Shown: positions 28,049 through 36,313 of the stretch, piece by piece
How positions within the stretch are numbered: position 1 is the first letter of the stretch
Layout: every line of letters begins with the position of its first letter
Assembly: GCF_947253395.1 (NCBI RefSeq)
Contig: NZ_CAMXYY010000003.1
Coordinates: 1-57,750 of the forward strand
Source: an uncultured Olegusella sp.
Lineage (GTDB): Bacteria; Actinomycetota; Coriobacteriia; Coriobacteriales; Atopobiaceae
Length of the DNA: 57,750 nucleotides
Direction: 5' to 3'
Notes under the pieces: generated by a model
The model's database searches: none
Seen by the model: the letters and a program-made list of their open reading frames with translations, nothing else
Told to the model about the DNA's origin: nothing
Position numbers and translations under genes: made by a program

Positions 28049-28921
28049 TTATATCCAGCCTTTCATTACGTTAATGCCATCACCAAAGTCGAGAACATAA
28101 GGTAGATGGGTATAGCGATCCTCTAAGGGTGGAAATTCCATATACGTATAACCATAATCTGATTTTAAAAAAAAGTCTGGATCTTGAGGTGCCATTACCG
28201 TAAGTGGGCCAAATTTAATATCGCGTACGGGAAAAAGGGAAGATTCAGGCAACAGTTCTTTATAGATGTAGCTACCATTCATCCAATATTGTCCACGCTG
28301 CTCGTCAGGAAGATAGTAGGAACGTTCCCAGTTGTTTTGTAGCTGTGCCGGGGAAAATAATTGAGCAATTGTATAGTGCATTAAAATACAGCCAAAGTAC
28401 TTGAGACGTGCAAAACGTTCATTTTTAGGAATATTTGGATGAGATAAACCCCTAAGATATGATAGTTGCTGCCATTTTTTTGCCCTTCTACATTGTTTCC
28501 AGGCTTTTTTTACATTTTTGTCTAGACGAAAGAAGGGGATGATATCAATAAATATGCCTTGTTTACATCCTGCTTCTAGGATATGTTCATCGGCGAACTC
28601 TGTTCCATCTATATAAATTTTTGTCCAGAGAGCAGTAAAGCCAGGAGTATTTAAAGTGTTGTGCAGAGAGTAACCTTTAGGCAGCACAGTGGGTGCTATT
28701 TTGAGGAAACGACGATAATCTTTTTCGCTCATTCCGATATCAATATCATCATCCCAAGGAATGAAACCTCCATGACGTACCGCGCCAAGCAGGGTGCCAG
28801 CAATAATAAAATAGGAAATATTATTGTCTCTACACACCTTATCAAAAACTCTTAAAAGCTCTATTTCTTTTCTTTGTAAGCGTTCAAGTATTCCAGGAGG
28901 ATAGGGTTTTCCAGAGGCCAT
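28049..28921 (-). CDS. LicD family phosphotransferase
   Basis: 290 aa with the LicD core: IAGTLLGAVRHGGFIPWDDD (residues about 41-60) followed by IDIGM, including the Asp cluster that binds metal in this nucleotidyltransferase-like fold. LicD enzymes move phosphocholine or another phospho-alcohol from its CDP form onto wall or capsule sugars at the inner membrane face. There is no licA/licB-like choline kinase or transporter in view. Instead the three genes just upstream encode a racemase, DUF711 and a cytidylyltransferase-type fusion, so the donor may not be CDP-choline. Start ATG 28921 has GGAGAAAACAT upstream. It ends the minus-strand cassette. Confidence 0.92.
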   Translation of the reverse strand: MASGKPYPPGILERLQRKEIELLRVFDKVCRDNNISYFIIAGTLLGAVRHGGFIPWDDDIDIGMSEKDYRRFLKIAPTVLPKGYSLHNTLNTPGFTALWTKIYIDGTEFADEHILEAGCKQGIFIDIIPFFRLDKNVKKAWKQCRRAKKWQQLSYLRGLSHPNIPKNERFARLKYFGCILMHYTIAQLFSPAQLQNNWERSYYLPDEQRGQYWMNGSYIYKELLPESSLFPVRDIKFGPLTVMAPQDPDFFLKSDYGYTYMEFPPLEDRYTHLPYVLDFGDGINVMKGWI

Positions 28922-28941
28922 ATGTTTTCTCCAGTTAAAAG

Positions 28942-29658
28942 CTAGCGAATGATAGCTTTGAGTTTTTCAATGGTTGAATTCAGCGGGTCAAAAATTTTGT
29001 ATCCATCTTTGGTAAGTTTTTCTTGTGCTTGGCGATAAATGGGAGGAAATTCAGTACAGCCAATAATAACATTTTTATTATCGCCTGACTCAACTACTTC
29101 GATAAAGTGACTAACGGTATCTTCATCAATCATGTCCTGCTTGACATCTTCTATTAATGAACGGAATTGAGGGTAATCTTCTTTTCTAGGGGGTTCTATC
29201 TCAATCCCATATGGCTTGAGATAACTTTGATAGACACCAGAGTCTAGAGTACCTTCTGAAGCAAGCAGACGATAGGGGCCTTTACTATTTTCTAGTAAGT
29301 CTTTAGCGAGTGAATCGATAATGTTGATAAATTTTCCTTTAGCCTCGGGTACATCTTCTAGAATGCCAGGTAAAAAAACATGTGAAGTATTGCACGCAAG
29401 AATAAGAATATCAGCACCATTGTGGAGTAAGCTGCGCGTCGAGTTGGCTAGTGATTCCCTTACCTCATCGCATGCTTCGTGGTAAAGGATTGCGCGCACG
29501 CGACTGGGCATAGTGCAACGATTATCAATAATAATACGTGGGCGATCCCACTCTTTTTCTGCAGGAAATGCGGTAAGAATTCTATGAAAAAAATCTAAGG
29601 TAGCATATGACCCCATACCACCGATGATTCCTATGGTCTGTTGATATCGTGTCTGCAC
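28942..29658 (-). CDS. Aspartate/glutamate racemase family protein
   Basis: 238 aa. This is a PLP-independent two-cysteine racemase of the broad Asp/Glu group (RacX/YgeA-like rather than MurI). The start IGIIGGMGSYATLDFFHRIL is typical, ILACNTSHVF near residue 87 gives the first catalytic Cys, and IGCTEFPPIY near 200 gives the second. It interconverts L- and D-amino acids in the cytoplasm; broad members accept several substrates. It starts at GTG 29658 with AGGAGG 10 nt upstream and lies between LicD and DUF711 with gaps of about 15-20 bp. The context suggests it prepares a D-amino acid for polymer decoration rather than serving peptidoglycan D-Glu supply. Confidence 0.9.
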   Translation of the reverse strand: MQTRYQQTIGIIGGMGSYATLDFFHRILTAFPAEKEWDRPRIIIDNRCTMPSRVRAILYHEACDEVRESLANSTRSLLHNGADILILACNTSHVFLPGILEDVPEAKGKFINIIDSLAKDLLENSKGPYRLLASEGTLDSGVYQSYLKPYGIEIEPPRKEDYPQFRSLIEDVKQDMIDEDTVSHFIEVVESGDNKNVIIGCTEFPPIYRQAQEKLTKDGYKIFDPLNSTIEKLKAIIR

Positions 29659-29672
29659 TAATTTTCATCCTC

Positions 29673-30878
29673 CTAGCGATAGGTTAGGTAATTAAACGAA
29701 TCTCCCGCTGGAGCCAAAAGATTGACATCAAGAGGAACAATTCGAGTGTTTGCAATAAAATCAGCATCGCCTTCAATGGCAGTTCTTAGGTTTTGATTTC
29801 GTTGAATGCCAGGTATTGGGAGAAGGCGAACTCCGAGAGGCTTGTTGTATTTACAGGAAATAGCCGCAATATCTCTACAACATGAGTCAATTTCTTCTGT
29901 ACTTATGTTCTCACTTAACGGGACCATATCTAGCCCACAGCCACACATGGTAGAAAGGGTGCTTAGCTGTTCTAAGGTGATTCCACGCTCATTGTTAATA
30001 GTACAAAGATCAAGATCCTCTAGGAGAGAGTACATAACACCAGAAAATCCAACAGATGGATAACGCTTAGCTAGCTCTTTGAGAATATCTGTAATAAATG
30101 AAGTAGCGAACATGGTACCTGTATTCCCAAAATTATAGACGCCAAGGCTATTAAGAATAGTAACAACGCTTCCCAGCTTTCCGATAATTGGCGCCAAGGA
30201 AAAATCAAAACCACGAAATTTAATGCCTGTTTTACACTCTACTTCTTTTGCTAAATCGTAGATATAGTCAATCTGAGGGCACAGCATTTCTAAAATCTTA
30301 GTGCGCATTTCAATGAGACTTGCATGCCTTAGATTTCGTAATACTAGGTTGACTTGCTGAATAAATTCTAGCGCTAACGAAAAACTCAGCTCCTTACCCG
30401 CCGATCTGGTAAAAGGATAAAACGGGCAGTCATAACCGATATTGTAGGAAAGACCAAATCTAAAGTTTTCTTTTCCCGTATGATCAAAACGAGATATTTT
30501 TTTTGTTAAATCGGCATATGTATAGAAAATGTTATTAAATATTTCTCCATTGTCTACGGCTATCAGGTTAGAAAAAGTTCTCCCTGAGTATGTGAGTATA
30601 TCAATTGCAAAATTTGCAAGATCGGCATTATTGCCCTTATGGGGATTAATCGGGATATTAATCCAGCGTATAGGACTATAGTCACAAAGCCCAAGTGCAG
30701 TGTCGAGCTGTCTTAAAGGAAAAGGATCTTCAGATTGAGGCAAGGTGATACGTTGAGTATGCGGACTATAAAGACGATCCCATAAAGCAGCGGTTTTCAA
30801 TACGGTACGAGTAAAGTTTTTGCTACTGTAGTCTGAAGTCGCATTAAAGGTGACTGCGCGTATGCCAATTTTTTCCAT
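29673..30878 (-). CDS. DUF711 (UPF0210) family protein
   Basis: About 401 aa from the ATG at 30878; the frame runs on to 30905 but would then overlap the preceding gene's stop. It begins IGIRAVTFNATSDYS and contains FRGFDFSLAPI near residue 214, the signature of DUF711, a family with a pyruvate-formate-lyase-like fold but no proven reaction. A typical GTGTMFATSFITDIL-like stretch follows. No glycyl-radical loop (RVSGY type) is seen, so radical chemistry is unlikely. It is 7 bp behind the nucleotidyltransferase fusion gene and 14 bp ahead of the racemase gene, so all are likely one operon. What it does in an amino-acid-type pathway is unknown. Confidence 0.8.
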   Translation of the reverse strand: MEKIGIRAVTFNATSDYSSKNFTRTVLKTAALWDRLYSPHTQRITLPQSEDPFPLRQLDTALGLCDYSPIRWINIPINPHKGNNADLANFAIDILTYSGRTFSNLIAVDNGEIFNNIFYTYADLTKKISRFDHTGKENFRFGLSYNIGYDCPFYPFTRSAGKELSFSLALEFIQQVNLVLRNLRHASLIEMRTKILEMLCPQIDYIYDLAKEVECKTGIKFRGFDFSLAPIIGKLGSVVTILNSLGVYNFGNTGTMFATSFITDILKELAKRYPSVGFSGVMYSLLEDLDLCTINNERGITLEQLSTLSTMCGCGLDMVPLSENISTEEIDSCCRDIAAISCKYNKPLGVRLLPIPGIQRNQNLRTAIEGDADFIANTRIVPLDVNLLAPAGDSFNYLTYR

Positions 30879-30885
30879 GGTAATC

Positions 30886-32025
30886 CTACTGCTGTAGTTC
30901 ATCAAGCGAGAAATTAACGGAAGGAATCAAAAAGCCAAACTTGTGTTTTACCGTTTTGTAAGGATAGATATTATTTTCACGTACACGCTTATAGACAAGT
31001 GAGTGAGTAACCCTATATTCGGGACGCAATGACCAGATAATAATATCTTTGTAGTTCACAACAATGGCTGGTATCTGCTTGAGCCCTAATGCTTTAGCAA
31101 CTTCAAAACGGTGTTGACCATCGAGTACAAGATGATCTTTTGATTCAATAATAATAGGGGTATCCCAAATTCTCTCAGTAGTAATTTTTTCTTTTAGTGT
31201 ATCCACACGTGCGTTGTCAAAATTTTCGATGTGCTTGAGTGTGGAAACCTCAACAAGTTGAATTTCAGGGGTGGGCTGTAAAATACCGATGTCTGATTTT
31301 TGCATTTGGTAGAATTCTGCAGGTTTATTGAAAGTAAAGAATTCAAAAGGTGAAATATCCGCCGCAAAAGAAGGGAGAAGACTAATATTCTCAATCCACG
31401 TATTGAGGAAGTATTGTTTAAGCGTGGTACGTGCGTATTTATTTACAAGCGCACGAAAGAGATCAATTTCATCAGGTCCAATGCGCATGATTCCAGAAAG
31501 CTTAGAATACCGCTTATATCGTTCTTGCCAAGCTGGAACGATATTTATATTAGTTACTTCTCCAAACTTATTTGATTTGAGAATGCCACCATATTGATCT
31601 TCTTTAAAGGGGCCCTTAGTAAACCAAACAGATTTTTCCTCGAAGTCAGAGCCGACAACATAGGAGACAAGGGCATCTTCCATTACAGTATCAGCTTCAA
31701 AAATTGCACATGGTCCATCAATATGCGAGAGAGCAAGGGACATGGACAAGATATTAACATCTTCTTCATACATTGTATTTTCAACAAGTATTACATCAGA
31801 GTCATCATCAAAAATACGATGCATCTCGTCAGCGCGATAGCCAATGGTAATAACTATTTTATGTACGCCCTGATTTTTAATTTGACGTACAAGACGCTTT
31901 AAAATTTGCTCACCCTTATATGGGAGTAGGCATTTAGGCAGCTGGTTGGAGAGATCTTCCATTCTGCGACTGCGTCCTGCCGCGAGAATTACTACTTCTT
32001 GGATTTCTTGCATCTTTTCAGTCAT
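30886..32025 (-). CDS. Nucleotidyltransferase fused to SerK/ParB-like domain
   Basis: About 379 aa. Residues 1-235 are a LicC/GlmU-type nucleotidyltransferase: VVILAAGRSRRM, then LPKCLLPYKG with the substrate-binding lysine, and EADTVMED as the metal site. Residues about 250-379 are a ParB/sulfiredoxin-like domain of the SerK/SbnI kind: VEVSTLKHIENFD, LVLDGQHRFEVAKALG near 293, and YPYKTVKHKFGF near the end. SerK and SbnI are known free-serine kinases that make O-phosphoserine. The fusion suggests one chain that phosphorylates an amino acid (or similar) and then attaches a nucleotide to the phosphate. ATG 32025 is used because AAGGA lies 5 nt upstream; the frame opens further up at TTG 32043. 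Confidence 0.82.
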   Translation of the reverse strand: MTEKMQEIQEVVILAAGRSRRMEDLSNQLPKCLLPYKGEQILKRLVRQIKNQGVHKIVITIGYRADEMHRIFDDDSDVILVENTMYEEDVNILSMSLALSHIDGPCAIFEADTVMEDALVSYVVGSDFEEKSVWFTKGPFKEDQYGGILKSNKFGEVTNINIVPAWQERYKRYSKLSGIMRIGPDEIDLFRALVNKYARTTLKQYFLNTWIENISLLPSFAADISPFEFFTFNKPAEFYQMQKSDIGILQPTPEIQLVEVSTLKHIENFDNARVDTLKEKITTERIWDTPIIIESKDHLVLDGQHRFEVAKALGLKQIPAIVVNYKDIIIWSLRPEYRVTHSLVYKRVRENNIYPYKTVKHKFGFLIPSVNFSLDELQQ

Positions 32026-32105
32026 AAGATTCCTTAAAGACAACGACCGAGTCTAATTACATGGACTAGCAGGACAATATATACGCTGTTCAGTATAGGC
32101 CAAAT

Positions 32106-33302
32106 TTATTTTTTATTCTTACGCTTTGAATACTCGAGGGCTGCGATTGCTTGATTAGCAGTATGAGACCAGTTAATCTCCTTTTTTACAAACTGCTCTT
32201 CATTTTGCTTGAGCTGTGAAAGAAGCTTCCTATCCTTTTCAAGAGTGCTAATCGCTTGAACAAGACTTTTTACACTGCGATCGGGCAATATAATGCCATG
32301 TGATGCGTCAGGAATAATTTCTTTTACACCGCCCACTTTTGTGGTAATAAGTGCTGTTGAGCAAACCGCAGCTTCCAACAGTGACGTAGACATTCCTTCA
32401 GAGACCGAAGGAAGGCAAAAAATATCTCCATCAGTTAAGAGTGCAGCAAGGTCCGAATGGTTTAGGCGACCAAGATAGTTCAAGTTGGGCAATGCATGTT
32501 GCATCTGAACGACTTTTTGTTGTAGCTCGCCGGTTCCTGCAACAAAAAAATGAAGTTTTTTGTTATGTGAGAGCTTTCTAGCTGCATTAAGGAAAATATC
32601 GATACCCTTAATTTCAAGTAGCCTACCCGCAAAGATAACTAATAACACGTTATCATCTAAGCCAAATTCTGAACGGTAATTACGCTCACTGCGCATCGCA
32701 ATAAAACGTTGTGCATCGATTGCATTATTTATTTCTCCGCAGGACTTAATTCCAAAGTGTTTTAGCCAATTGCTTGATTGCTCGGAGATGCCGTAATAAT
32801 CAATATCGAACATTTTGAGCCTTTGGGTAACAACATGCTCAGCTTTAGCACTCAGATAGGAGAGCAAGGAATTTGAGAGAGCGACATGTGATGTACCGTG
32901 ATCCAAAAGTACAGGTCGCATTCCCAGACTATTAGCTAGTTTTGCTGCATAACGCGAGAGCCCATATAGGCGAGTGTTGATCATAATATAGTCAGGGTGA
33001 AGACTTTTTATCTTGTTGATACAAGCTTTCGTGTGGGAATCCCAATATATGAAAGGCGCTCGTTTCCACCCCCAACCATGCAGACGTATTATATTGAGAT
33101 GATTCTCCGAATGACTTTGGGAATCTGCTATTGGGCTAAACGTGCCGGCGGTTCCGATACAAACAATGTAAATCTCGTATCCACGAGAAAGCAATTCCTT
33201 GCAAAGGTTATCTGTGAAAAACTCAACGCCGCCCATACTGGGGAGATATTTTGCTGAGAAGTAAATGAGGGTGCGACGTGTTGCTACTGTATTAGGAGCC
33301 AT
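32106..33302 (-). CDS. GT4 family glycosyltransferase
   Basis: 398 aa, GT-B fold. The N-terminal acceptor domain shows YFSAKYLPSMGGVEFFTDNL, the usual GGxE/GGVE loop. The C-terminal donor domain shows VIFAGRLLEIKGIDIFL near 222, FFVAGTGELQ near 255, and PSVSEGMSTSLLEAAVCSTALI near 303, with the E-x7-E type catalytic/donor-binding segment. It transfers a sugar from a nucleotide donor with retention in most members. Start ATG 33302 has AGGAATAGCT upstream. It is on the same strand as the DUF2304/GT2 pair upstream (60 bp) and the nucleotidyltransferase fusion downstream (80 bp). Confidence 0.92.
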   Translation of the reverse strand: MAPNTVATRRTLIYFSAKYLPSMGGVEFFTDNLCKELLSRGYEIYIVCIGTAGTFSPIADSQSHSENHLNIIRLHGWGWKRAPFIYWDSHTKACINKIKSLHPDYIMINTRLYGLSRYAAKLANSLGMRPVLLDHGTSHVALSNSLLSYLSAKAEHVVTQRLKMFDIDYYGISEQSSNWLKHFGIKSCGEINNAIDAQRFIAMRSERNYRSEFGLDDNVLLVIFAGRLLEIKGIDIFLNAARKLSHNKKLHFFVAGTGELQQKVVQMQHALPNLNYLGRLNHSDLAALLTDGDIFCLPSVSEGMSTSLLEAAVCSTALITTKVGGVKEIIPDASHGIILPDRSVKSLVQAISTLEKDRKLLSQLKQNEEQFVKKEINWSHTANQAIAALEYSKRKNKK

Positions 33303-33361
33303 AGCTATTCCTAGGTTGTAAGCCCAAATTTAACCTCATGGTGATCACGCTTTTAATCCCT

Positions 33362-33706
33362 CTAATCCTTTTTAGCAGATATCAATGCAAGTTCTTGAGT
33401 TAACTGATTTACTCGATCTTTTAAAATCGAAATTTTTGCTGTATTTCGAAATTCCTTGATGAGGAGCAAAGCAATAATTGTGGCAAAAACTAGATTTGAA
33501 GGAGACTGAAAATTGAACAGGTGGGCAAAAAAGTAAACTATATGCGGAAAGATACTGAGCAGAACCAAGATAATGGCAAGTGCTACCCAAAACAGGGAAT
33601 CGTCAATGAGAATACGTTTCTTGTGTACTGCATGAATAACGACAGAAAAGATTATAACAGCGCCAATCAGCAGGAGTAGTTTTTGGGGGATAACCATTTT
33701 TCTCAC
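33362..33706 (-). CDS. DUF2304 small membrane protein (GacJ-like)
   Basis: 114 aa with three hydrophobic helices and a short C-terminal coiled coil (ILKDRVNQLTQELALIS). This is the DUF2304 family. In group A Streptococcus, GacJ of this family binds and stimulates the polyprenyl-phosphate GlcNAc transferase GacI. Here the gene starts immediately after the stop of a GacI-like GT2 gene (adjacent bases), so the same partnership is likely. ATG 33706 and 33697 are both possible starts. The function is inferred from family and pairing. Confidence 0.85.
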   Translation of the reverse strand: MRKMVIPQKLLLLIGAVIIFSVVIHAVHKKRILIDDSLFWVALAIILVLLSIFPHIVYFFAHLFNFQSPSNLVFATIIALLLIKEFRNTAKISILKDRVNQLTQELALISAKKD

Positions 33707-34387
33707 CTACCTTGACCAGATGAATAGAATAAGAGATGCGCTTGTACGTAGCATATAACGCGCCGCTCTCAGAGGTTTGAGATAACTTTCTCCTCCTTGG
33801 CGTGTACGCACTGTAATAGGCACTTCACTTATGGTTGCACCGTTTCGAATGAGAAAAGCAAGTGTGTCAGGCTCAGGTTCTATGTCAAAGCCTTGGGCAA
33901 AAACTTTTATCATCTTGCGGTTGTATATTCTTAGACCGCAGGTAGGATCGCTAATTGTTGTACTTGTAGTTTTTTTAATTAACCAAGATATAATTCTAGA
34001 CCCAACGTTTCTCATGCCATTTGCTTTTTCTCCAGCAAGATAACGTGAACCTAAAACTATGTCGCAGTTTTTATTTGCTAACTCTTTCTCCATTAAAGGA
34101 ATATAACTAGGAACGTGCTGACCATCAGCATCAAATTGAACGACTGCATCATAATTATTGCGAAATGCATACTTCATGCCCGCTCGAAAAACGGATGAAA
34201 GGCCAGTATTGATAGGCATATCAATATGATTCAGTTGATTTTTGTCACAAATTTCAGCCGTTTGGTCGGTAGATCCATCGTTAAAAATTAAATAATCTGT
34301 GTTAGGACAGATAGATATTAATTCTTGAATAGTATTGAGAAGGCAATCTTCTTCGTTGTATGCAGGTATGACTACAAGTGTTTTCAT
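33707..34387 (-). CDS. Polyprenyl-phosphate GT2 glycosyltransferase (GacI/DPM1-like)
   Basis: About 226 aa. It belongs to the DPM1-like GT2 group: LVVIPAYNEEDCLLNTI, FNDGSTDQTAEI, QFDADGQHVP (metal site), IVLGSRYL, and SDPTCGLRIYN near 155. These enzymes load a sugar onto undecaprenyl phosphate at the inner face of the membrane. The frame is open to 34489 but the GT2 fold begins at ATG 34387, so that start is used. No membrane helix is present in the protein; its DUF2304 partner supplies membrane anchoring. The lipid-linked sugar could feed the DUF6541 protein on the outer face. Confidence 0.88.
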   Translation of the reverse strand: MKTLVVIPAYNEEDCLLNTIQELISICPNTDYLIFNDGSTDQTAEICDKNQLNHIDMPINTGLSSVFRAGMKYAFRNNYDAVVQFDADGQHVPSYIPLMEKELANKNCDIVLGSRYLAGEKANGMRNVGSRIISWLIKKTTSTTISDPTCGLRIYNRKMIKVFAQGFDIEPEPDTLAFLIRNGATISEVPITVRTRQGGESYLKPLRAARYMLRTSASLILFIWSR

Positions 34388-34399
34388 ATCACTGCTTTC

Positions 34400-35255
34400 G
34401 CTTAAAATAAACCGTGATTGATAGAAGCATAACGTATTTTGTATAAGGTTGTGCGATTGTATCCTGCTTTTCGTATCATATTTTAACAAAATAGTTCATC
34501 TATCTGTGTAAATGACCTCATTGTATCTAATATGTTTTGTGGTGGGGTACGTTCAGTGGATAGCAACTTCCCAAGCATTTTTCTGGGCCATAAGTGTGCG
34601 GATATCTTTGAGTTGCATATATTGCGTTGGTACATCAAGACCACATGCTTTGAAGAGTTCGGCGAAGCCTGCCTTGTACTAGTAGGGATGTGCTACAAGA
34701 TTAGCTGCGCGTTCATAAACAGCGCATACGCTCTATGTGTGTATGCTGTTGGTAGGTACGTGACCAGAAAGCAATGTCTTTCACCTCAAGGTGAATGTCT
34801 CTTGTTTACTTTTAATCTTAAAGCTAGAACCTGCGTCTTCATCATCTTAGATGCTTTGATAGGCTTCTTTTTGAGATTACCCAGCTTTTAAGTTCTTTTG
34901 TTGATTGAACGTCCTATATAGGCTGAGACCATAAGAAGTGCTGTCCTCGAACTGAACCCTACCGTTTGGTCTCTTATTCTGCCTAAGATACATTTCATTT
35001 TTCCCTAATTACAGAAATATATCTACATAGTATAAAAAACAACGTATATATGCGTAATACGCATTTAATAAAATCGCCCAAAAATAGTCACTTAACTGGG
35101 GATACGGTGAAAACTAAATCAAGTAAACTGCGAGATCATGGCGTAGTTTAGGGTTATGCTATTGTATACATGAATTAGATAGAAATTTAGTAAGAACTGA
35201 ATTTTCAAACAATACGAAAGTTGACAATAAAAAGAGTTTTTGTAGGAGTTGCATT
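34400..35255. other. Intergenic region with a decayed coding remnant
   Basis: No intact gene is supported across these 850 bases. On the minus strand, 34555-34780 translates in pieces to a protein-like stretch (for example AGFAELFKACGLDVPTQYMQ, then LKDIRTLMAQKNAWEVAIH) broken by stops and frameshifts, so an old gene has decayed here; I cannot name its family. 34990-35255 is AT-rich and probably carries the promoter of the plus-strand gene at 35256. A 119-aa plus-strand frame at 34532-34891 has an un-protein-like composition and is not called. Confidence 0.5.
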
Positions 35256-36227
35256 TTGGATATCTTTTCAAGGCTTGATAATAGACCAGTAATTGCCGCT
35301 CTAATTCCTTGCTATAACGAGGAGCTAACGATTGCAAAAGTGGTGGACGATTTTCATAAATATCTGCCTGAGGCAACTATCTATGTTTACGACAATAACT
35401 CAACAGACCGCACAGCTGAAATTGCGCGTGAGCATGGGGCGGTGGTTCGCTTTGAAGCAAGACAAGGCAAGGGTAATGTTGTGCGGCAAATGCTTCGTGA
35501 TATTGATGCAGACTGTTACGTTATGGTTGATGGTGATGATACCTACCCAGTTGAGCAAGTGCGAGAGGTGATTGCTCCCATTCTTGATGGAAGCGCAGAT
35601 CACGTGGTTGGTGACCGCCTAAGTAATGGTACTTATGGCACAGAAAACAAGCGCGCTTTTCATGGTTTGGGTAACGATTTGGTGCGCTGGGCAATTAATC
35701 GTTTATATGGTTTTCGCTATGCTGACATCATGACGGGATACCGTGCATTTTCTCGCGCCTTTGCAAAAACTTTGCCAGTAATCTCACCAGGCTTTGAGAT
35801 TGAAACCGAGCTTTCCATCCATGCAGTGGACAAGCGTTGGCGGATTACTCAGGTGCCGATTACCTATCGAGATCGCCCAGAAGGCTCTTTCTCAAAACTC
35901 AATACCTTTTCAGATGGCGCCAAGGTACTAGGTATGATAGCTGGTCTTTTTAAAGACTATAAGCCCTTACCATTCTTTTCAATCTTGGCAGCTCTTGTTA
36001 TTATCATCGGTTTGTTTTTAGGCGTTCCTGTTATTTGGGAATTCCAGGCAACACATCTTGTTCAGCGATTCCCTACTGCGGTTCTCGCTGTGGCATTTTG
36101 TGGCTTAGGAGCTTTATTGTTTTGCTGCGGTCTGATTTTAGATACGGTTGTTAAGAGCAATCGTCGTGCGTGGGAATTGCAGGTAACTGCAGAGTATGAG
36201 CGTGAACGTAGCTATCCATTGAGCTAG
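35256..36227 (+). CDS. GT2 glycosyltransferase with C-terminal membrane helices
   Basis: 323 aa starting at TTG 35256 with AGGAG at 35244-35248. The GT2 domain (about 10-235) is DPM1/GtrB-like: AALIPCYNEELTIAKVV, YVYDNNSTDRTAEIA, and MVDGDDTYP as metal site, then IMTGYRAFSR. Two membrane helices follow (about 240-260 and 275-298). This architecture is typical of enzymes that make polyprenyl-phosphate sugars. It stands alone between a long non-coding stretch and a bidirectional terminator, and is better preserved and more GC-rich than the genes before it, so it may belong to an older conserved part of the chromosome. Donor sugar unknown. Confidence 0.9.
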   Translation: MDIFSRLDNRPVIAALIPCYNEELTIAKVVDDFHKYLPEATIYVYDNNSTDRTAEIAREHGAVVRFEARQGKGNVVRQMLRDIDADCYVMVDGDDTYPVEQVREVIAPILDGSADHVVGDRLSNGTYGTENKRAFHGLGNDLVRWAINRLYGFRYADIMTGYRAFSRAFAKTLPVISPGFEIETELSIHAVDKRWRITQVPITYRDRPEGSFSKLNTFSDGAKVLGMIAGLFKDYKPLPFFSILAALVIIIGLFLGVPVIWEFQATHLVQRFPTAVLAVAFCGLGALLFCCGLILDTVVKSNRRAWELQVTAEYERERSYPLS

Positions 36228-36250
36228 TCTTTAAATGACAAGGACGAACT

Positions 36251-36289
36251 AGACAAAAAGAACCTCCACAGGGAGGTTCTTTTTGTCTC
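36251..36289. terminator. Bidirectional rho-independent terminator
   Basis: A symmetrical hairpin, AGACAAAAAGAACCTCC then GGAGGTTCTTTTTGTCT, with A-tract on one side and T-tract on the other. It serves both convergent genes, the GT2 on the plus strand and the GH25 gene on the minus strand. Confidence 0.92.
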
Positions 36290-36313
36290 ACAGAATATTG
36301 GTGTGTAGCGTTA

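Noticed and set aside
28942..29658. Glutamate racemase MurI
   Set aside because: The start (IGIIGGMGSYATLDFF) and motif context fit the broad Asp/Glu RacX/YgeA group rather than MurI.
34532..34891. 119-aa plus-strand frame
   Set aside because: Composition is not protein-like, there is no ribosome binding site, and the opposite strand carries better, though broken, coding signal.
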